Shown in pieces: positions 62,923 to 64,000 of a DNA stretch of 64,000 nt. The notes under the pieces are model-generated. The model had not been told where the DNA came from, did no database searches, and worked only from the letters and a program-made list of their open reading frames with translations. The number at the start of each line of letters is the position of its first letter. Within the stretch, counting starts at the first letter, position 1. The DNA comes from Saprospiraceae bacterium (GTDB lineage Bacteria > Bacteroidota > Bacteroidia > Chitinophagales > Saprospiraceae): positions 62,001-126,000 of the forward strand of contig JABAQQ010000041.1 of assembly GCA_019187225.1 (NCBI GenBank). Reading direction: 5' to 3'. A program made the translations under genes and the position numbers.

Positions 62923-64000
62923 CTACTGCAGCTCCTCTCTCCCCAGGTATCCCCCTTTCGCCTGCCAGAGTGGGTCTGCATTGAGGAGTTTTTGGCGAAT
63001 AGCCGACTCGTAATCCAGTTTTTCGTACGATTCCGCCTTCGACCGCACCTGCCCGCCAAAATCGTAGTTTTTCAACGCGGGAAAAGAATTTCCCAGCGCT
63101 TCCGGCACGTCGGGCAGGCGGTATGAGACAATTCCATTGGCAGGCTTGGTATTAACTTCCCAGTTAATGTTGGGAGTTCCCGTACGCGTACGAGAGAATA
63201 CCAGTACATCAAAATTACCAACACATTGGGTCGCCACCAGGCGGTTGTCAGCCAAGACGGTCGGTAACAGATCGAAAGCCGGCGCCGGCAGATTCGCGGG
63301 AATATCCGGATAAAAAAAGTCGCTGAAATAAGTGTATCCGCCGCTCGATGCGTCGCTGCCATTCACCTGCGCGCGGAATCCATTGTAGGGCTTCGGCCCG
63401 GGATTGAATACGTCGTTGGAAACTGGTTCAAAGATATCCACATCGCTGAATACGGGGATGGGACCACCGGGTGCACGCAGCAGGTCGCCCATAGCAAGAA
63501 ATTTCAAAGCCGTGGTATCCACCAGGCCATCCACTTTATATTGCCAGGCGGCGGTGAATGGGAAAGTCAGGTTGGCCGGCGCGGCAAAAATGGGCAGCAA
63601 TATATTCGCGTCAACAGTAGTGGTCAATGAGGGACCGTTCACGTCGTTGAAAAGGATAAAACGCCACATCGGCTGGCCATTGATGCGGATTCGAAGCCAA
63701 AATTGACCGGTGTGCAGGATGCGGTATTGGCCGGTAAAATTGTTTGATGGTTGGGGGCGCACAAACGTCAGACCGTCGGGCACAATGATGGTGTCCACCG
63801 ATGTCACACCCGTAAACGTTACGTTCAGATCAGTCACCTGTTGGTAGTTCAGTTCCCGCAGGTTGATACTTTCGCCCGAAGAAAGGTTCGTATAGGTCGT
63901 CAGGTGCAGCGTGGTGTCTTTCACCCCTGATCCGGGCGCTTCGATGGTGGTAATTTTTACCACCGTGCAGTCGAAACGGTTGTCTGCCAGGGTATCCGGC
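62923..64000 (-). CDS. Unrecognised secreted or surface protein, 5' end outside the window
   Basis: The frame is open through the right edge, so the true start lies beyond 64000; 359 residues are visible. The visible part is rich in Thr, Asn and aromatic residues in beta-strand spacing (LRELNYQQVTDLNVTFTGV and so on), with no membrane segment. The C-terminal 50 residues (VRSKAESYEKLDYESAIRQKLLNADPLWQAKGGYLG) are charged and helical, not a T9SS domain. No family recognised. Confidence 0.55.
   Translation of the reverse strand, partial: PDTLADNRFDCTVVKITTIEAPGSGVKDTTLHLTTYTNLSSGESINLRELNYQQVTDLNVTFTGVTSVDTIIVPDGLTFVRPQPSNNFTGQYRILHTGQFWLRIRINGQPMWRFILFNDVNGPSLTTTVDANILLPIFAAPANLTFPFTAAWQYKVDGLVDTTALKFLAMGDLLRAPGGPIPVFSDVDIFEPVSNDVFNPGPKPYNGFRAQVNGSDASSGGYTYFSDFFYPDIPANLPAPAFDLLPTVLADNRLVATQCVGNFDVLVFSRTRTGTPNINWEVNTKPANGIVSYRLPDVPEALGNSFPALKNYDFGGQVRSKAESYEKLDYESAIRQKLLNADPLWQAKGGYLGREELQ

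Noticed and set aside
1-64000. tRNA, rRNA, riboswitches, prophage, IS elements
   Set aside because: Looked for by eye on both strands; nothing with convincing structure or genes was found. Short tRNA or ncRNA genes could have been missed.

Overview
The window looks like chromosomal DNA of a Bacteroidota member, probably of the Saprospiria/Chitinophagia side. Pointers are two secreted proteins ending in type IX secretion sorting domains, DUF3078, DUF2911 and DUF5916 family proteins, two FtsX/MacB-type permeases, an OmpA protein with PD40 repeats, and a promoter-like TAnnTTTG box. No tRNA, rRNA, IS element or prophage was recognised.

Layout. 0-6.5 kb: housekeeping genes, mostly minus strand (recR 5' part, UspA-like protein, truA, low-molecular-weight phosphatase, DUF3078, MscS-like channel, ECF sigma factor), then a TlpA-like thioredoxin. 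6.6-9.1 kb: an FtsX permease. 9.4-17.6 kb: the standout block. It carries a UbiA prenyltransferase, a rifampin-phosphotransferase-like ATP-grasp/His protein, a permuted papain-like protein, a class I HMG-CoA reductase fused to an APH-type kinase, a CarS-like CDP-archaeol synthase, an isoprenylcysteine-methyltransferase-like protein and a CDP-alcohol phosphatidyltransferase. Together these resemble the mevalonate-to-CDP-archaeol-to-polar-lipid steps of archaeal membrane lipid synthesis. 17.7-24.7 kb: a patchy, decaying zone with a serine hydrolase, an outer-membrane receptor remnant, a low-GC DUF262/DUF1524 defence-type gene, a DinB remnant and a frameshifted di-haem peroxidase. 25-40.6 kb: a secreted sugar dehydrogenase, PBP1A, rmlD, DUF5916, murB, a secreted esterase, DUF2911, an ElaA-like acetyltransferase, a metallophosphatase, a tocopherol-cyclase-like protein and aroC. 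40.7-54.1 kb: trpB2, a tandem amidohydrolase, thrC, OmpA/PD40, Crp-DoxX pair, thiolase, a second FtsX permease and an SRAP protein. 54.1-54.9 kb: an AT-rich intergenic region with a cluster of DnaA-box-like sites, a candidate oriC. 54.9-64 kb: haem A synthase, alpha/beta hydrolase, serine hydrolase, a TIR-domain protein, a methyltransferase and a partial secreted or surface protein.

Non-coding structure is rich. Two perfect parS-like 16-mers lie at 45303 and 45730, about 9 kb from the candidate oriC; one doubles as the stem of a terminator and the other is inside thrC. Many intergenic spaces hold short tandem words of strict 7-nt (sometimes 8- or 16-nt) period, often followed by their reverse complement; one such hairpin sits in frame inside aroC. 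A separate dispersed repeat with the core GCATGTTGGGGATTnTCTC lies just downstream of two stop codons and forms a 40-bp inverted repeat at 20.4 kb.

All calls come from reading the sequence and its translations; no database search was run.
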